A stretch of 64,000 nt of DNA from an uncultured Tateyamaria sp. (lineage in GTDB: Bacteria; Pseudomonadota; Alphaproteobacteria; Rhodobacterales; Rhodobacteraceae): assembly GCF_947503415.1 (NCBI RefSeq), contig NZ_CANNDS010000003.1, positions 124,001-188,000 on the forward strand, read 5' to 3'. The stretch's first letter is position 1. The number at the start of each line of letters is the position of its first letter. Below are positions 63,323 through 64,000 of the stretch, in pieces. Made by a program: the position numbers and the translations under genes. The notes beneath the pieces are model-generated. The model saw only the letters and a program-made list of their open reading frames with translations, searched no databases and was not told the DNA's origin.

Positions 63323-64000
63323 ATGACCCGATTTTTGATGGGCACTGCTGCACTGGCGCTGAGCGCTGGTATGGCATCCGCCGAATACACGCTGCACATC
63401 CTGCACACCAACGACATGCACAGCCGCATTGAATCGATCAACAAGTACGATTCGACCTGTAATGCCGAAGGAGAGGCCGAAGGCGAGTGTTTTGGCGGTG
63501 TGGCGCGCGTGAAAACGGCCATTGATGCCAAGAAAGCCAGCTTGGACAACCAGAATGTCGTCGTGCTTGACGCGGGCGACCCGTTCCAGGGGTCGCTGTT
63601 CTACACCACCTACAAGGGTGCCGCCGAAGCCGAGTTCATGGAGCAGATGGGCTATCACGCCATGGCCGTGGGCAACCACGAGTTCGACGACGGTCCTCAA
63701 GGGTTGGCGGACTTCATCGAGAAGGTCAGCTTCCCGGTGATCTCTGGCAACCTCGATCTGTCGTCGTCGGACGAGCTGAAAGGCAAGGTGCAGAACCATG
63801 TCGTGCTTGAGGTGGGCGGCAAGAAGATCGGTGTGATCTCGGCGCTGGCCACGGATACGGTTGAGACCTCCAGCCCCGGCCCGAACGTCGTCTTTCAGGA
63901 CGAGATCGAAGCACTGCAGGCCGACGTTGCCACGCTGGAAGGCGAGGGCGTCGATATCATCATTGCGCTGAACCACGTGGGCCTGAACAAGGACCTGGCC
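63323..64000 (+). CDS. 5'-nucleotidase/UshA-like metallophosphatase, N-terminal part
   Basis: The first 226 codons of a gene that continues past the window. It starts at ATG 63323 behind GGGAG with a signal peptide (MTRFLMGTAALALSAGMAS, cleavage after ASA). The metallophosphatase ligands are visible: HILHTNDMHSRIE, LDAGDPFQGS and AVGNHEFDDG. Such periplasmic enzymes strip phosphate from nucleotides, and a Pho box upstream supports a role in phosphate scavenging. The C-terminal nucleotide-binding domain would lie outside. Confidence 0.93.
   Translation, partial: MTRFLMGTAALALSAGMASAEYTLHILHTNDMHSRIESINKYDSTCNAEGEAEGECFGGVARVKTAIDAKKASLDNQNVVVLDAGDPFQGSLFYTTYKGAAEAEFMEQMGYHAMAVGNHEFDDGPQGLADFIEKVSFPVISGNLDLSSSDELKGKVQNHVVLEVGGKKIGVISALATDTVETSSPGPNVVFQDEIEALQADVATLEGEGVDIIIALNHVGLNKDLA

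Noticed and set aside
1-64000. CRISPR arrays, insertion sequences, integrases or att sites
   Set aside because: No regularly spaced direct repeats and no transposase or integrase motif were seen on either strand.

Overview
This 64 kb window looks like a chromosomal piece of a marine alphaproteobacterium of the Rhodobacteraceae/Roseobacter group. The evidence is the high-GC codon use, the DddL-type DMSP lyase, the Roseobacter-style Hint-domain proteins, the TRAP-TAXI transporter, a BciA-type 8-vinyl reductase, and the close resemblance of the housekeeping genes to that group. There is no insertion sequence, integrase, prophage module, CRISPR array or rRNA. One tRNA (Thr, anticodon CGT) is present. 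The species cannot be named from the sequence alone.

Layout. (1) 1-8239: three very large proteins of unknown function in one tightly spaced plus-strand operon; the first is cut by the window edge. This is the least explained part of the window. (2) 8245-14143: a TRAP-TAXI transporter on the minus strand, diverging from a glutathione S-transferase and a sulfatase. (3) 14243-25275: tRNA-Thr, a periplasmic PilJ-like protein, carB, a HAD-fold protein without its catalytic aspartates, a CFA-synthase-like methyltransferase, an alpha/beta hydrolase, a small membrane protein, bciA, glyA and nadK. (4) 25278-29434: a minus-strand operon of a Sco1/SenC protein and two secreted cysteine-rich proteins, then a membrane protein resembling a dead M48 peptidase and a SPOR-domain protein. 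(5) 29500-33144: the pyrimidine salvage operon cdd-deoA-deoB-upp. (6) 33218-43956: a DUF3072 protein, a VOC-bicupin fusion, maeB, three tandem paralogous lipoproteins, prpE, a DUF427-adenylate cyclase fusion, CsbD and an acyl-CoA ligase. (7) 44033-47551: an EamA exporter, a sulfotransferase, a Hint-domain protein and dddL.

(8) 47627-55744: a minus-strand block for acyl-CoA oxidation. It holds a FadB/FadJ-type bifunctional enzyme, a thiolase, a GST, an LCAD-type acyl-CoA dehydrogenase, a small conserved protein, a DmdC-like acyl-CoA dehydrogenase and a MerR regulator. Inverted repeats built on TGACGT lie upstream of the regulator and of the thiolase, suggesting a shared local regulon. (9) 56006-64000: a LamG-like/Hint protein, a universal stress protein behind a perfect FNR box, a 22-residue membrane peptide, a second MerR regulator, two PaaI-type thioesterases, a MATE exporter, a pyrD-DUF1330-DUF952 operon, and a 5'-nucleotidase (cut by the window end) behind a Pho box.

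Functionally the window joins core metabolism (carB, glyA, nadK, pyrD, maeB, pyrimidine salvage) to marine carbon and sulfur traits: DMSP cleavage, C3 acid activation by PrpE, acyl-CoA oxidation, sulfatase and TRAP uptake. The candidates for undescribed biology are the giant three-gene operon, the DUF427-cyclase fusion, the HAD and M48-like pseudoenzymes, the lipoprotein triplet, and the secreted cysteine-rich pair beside Sco1.
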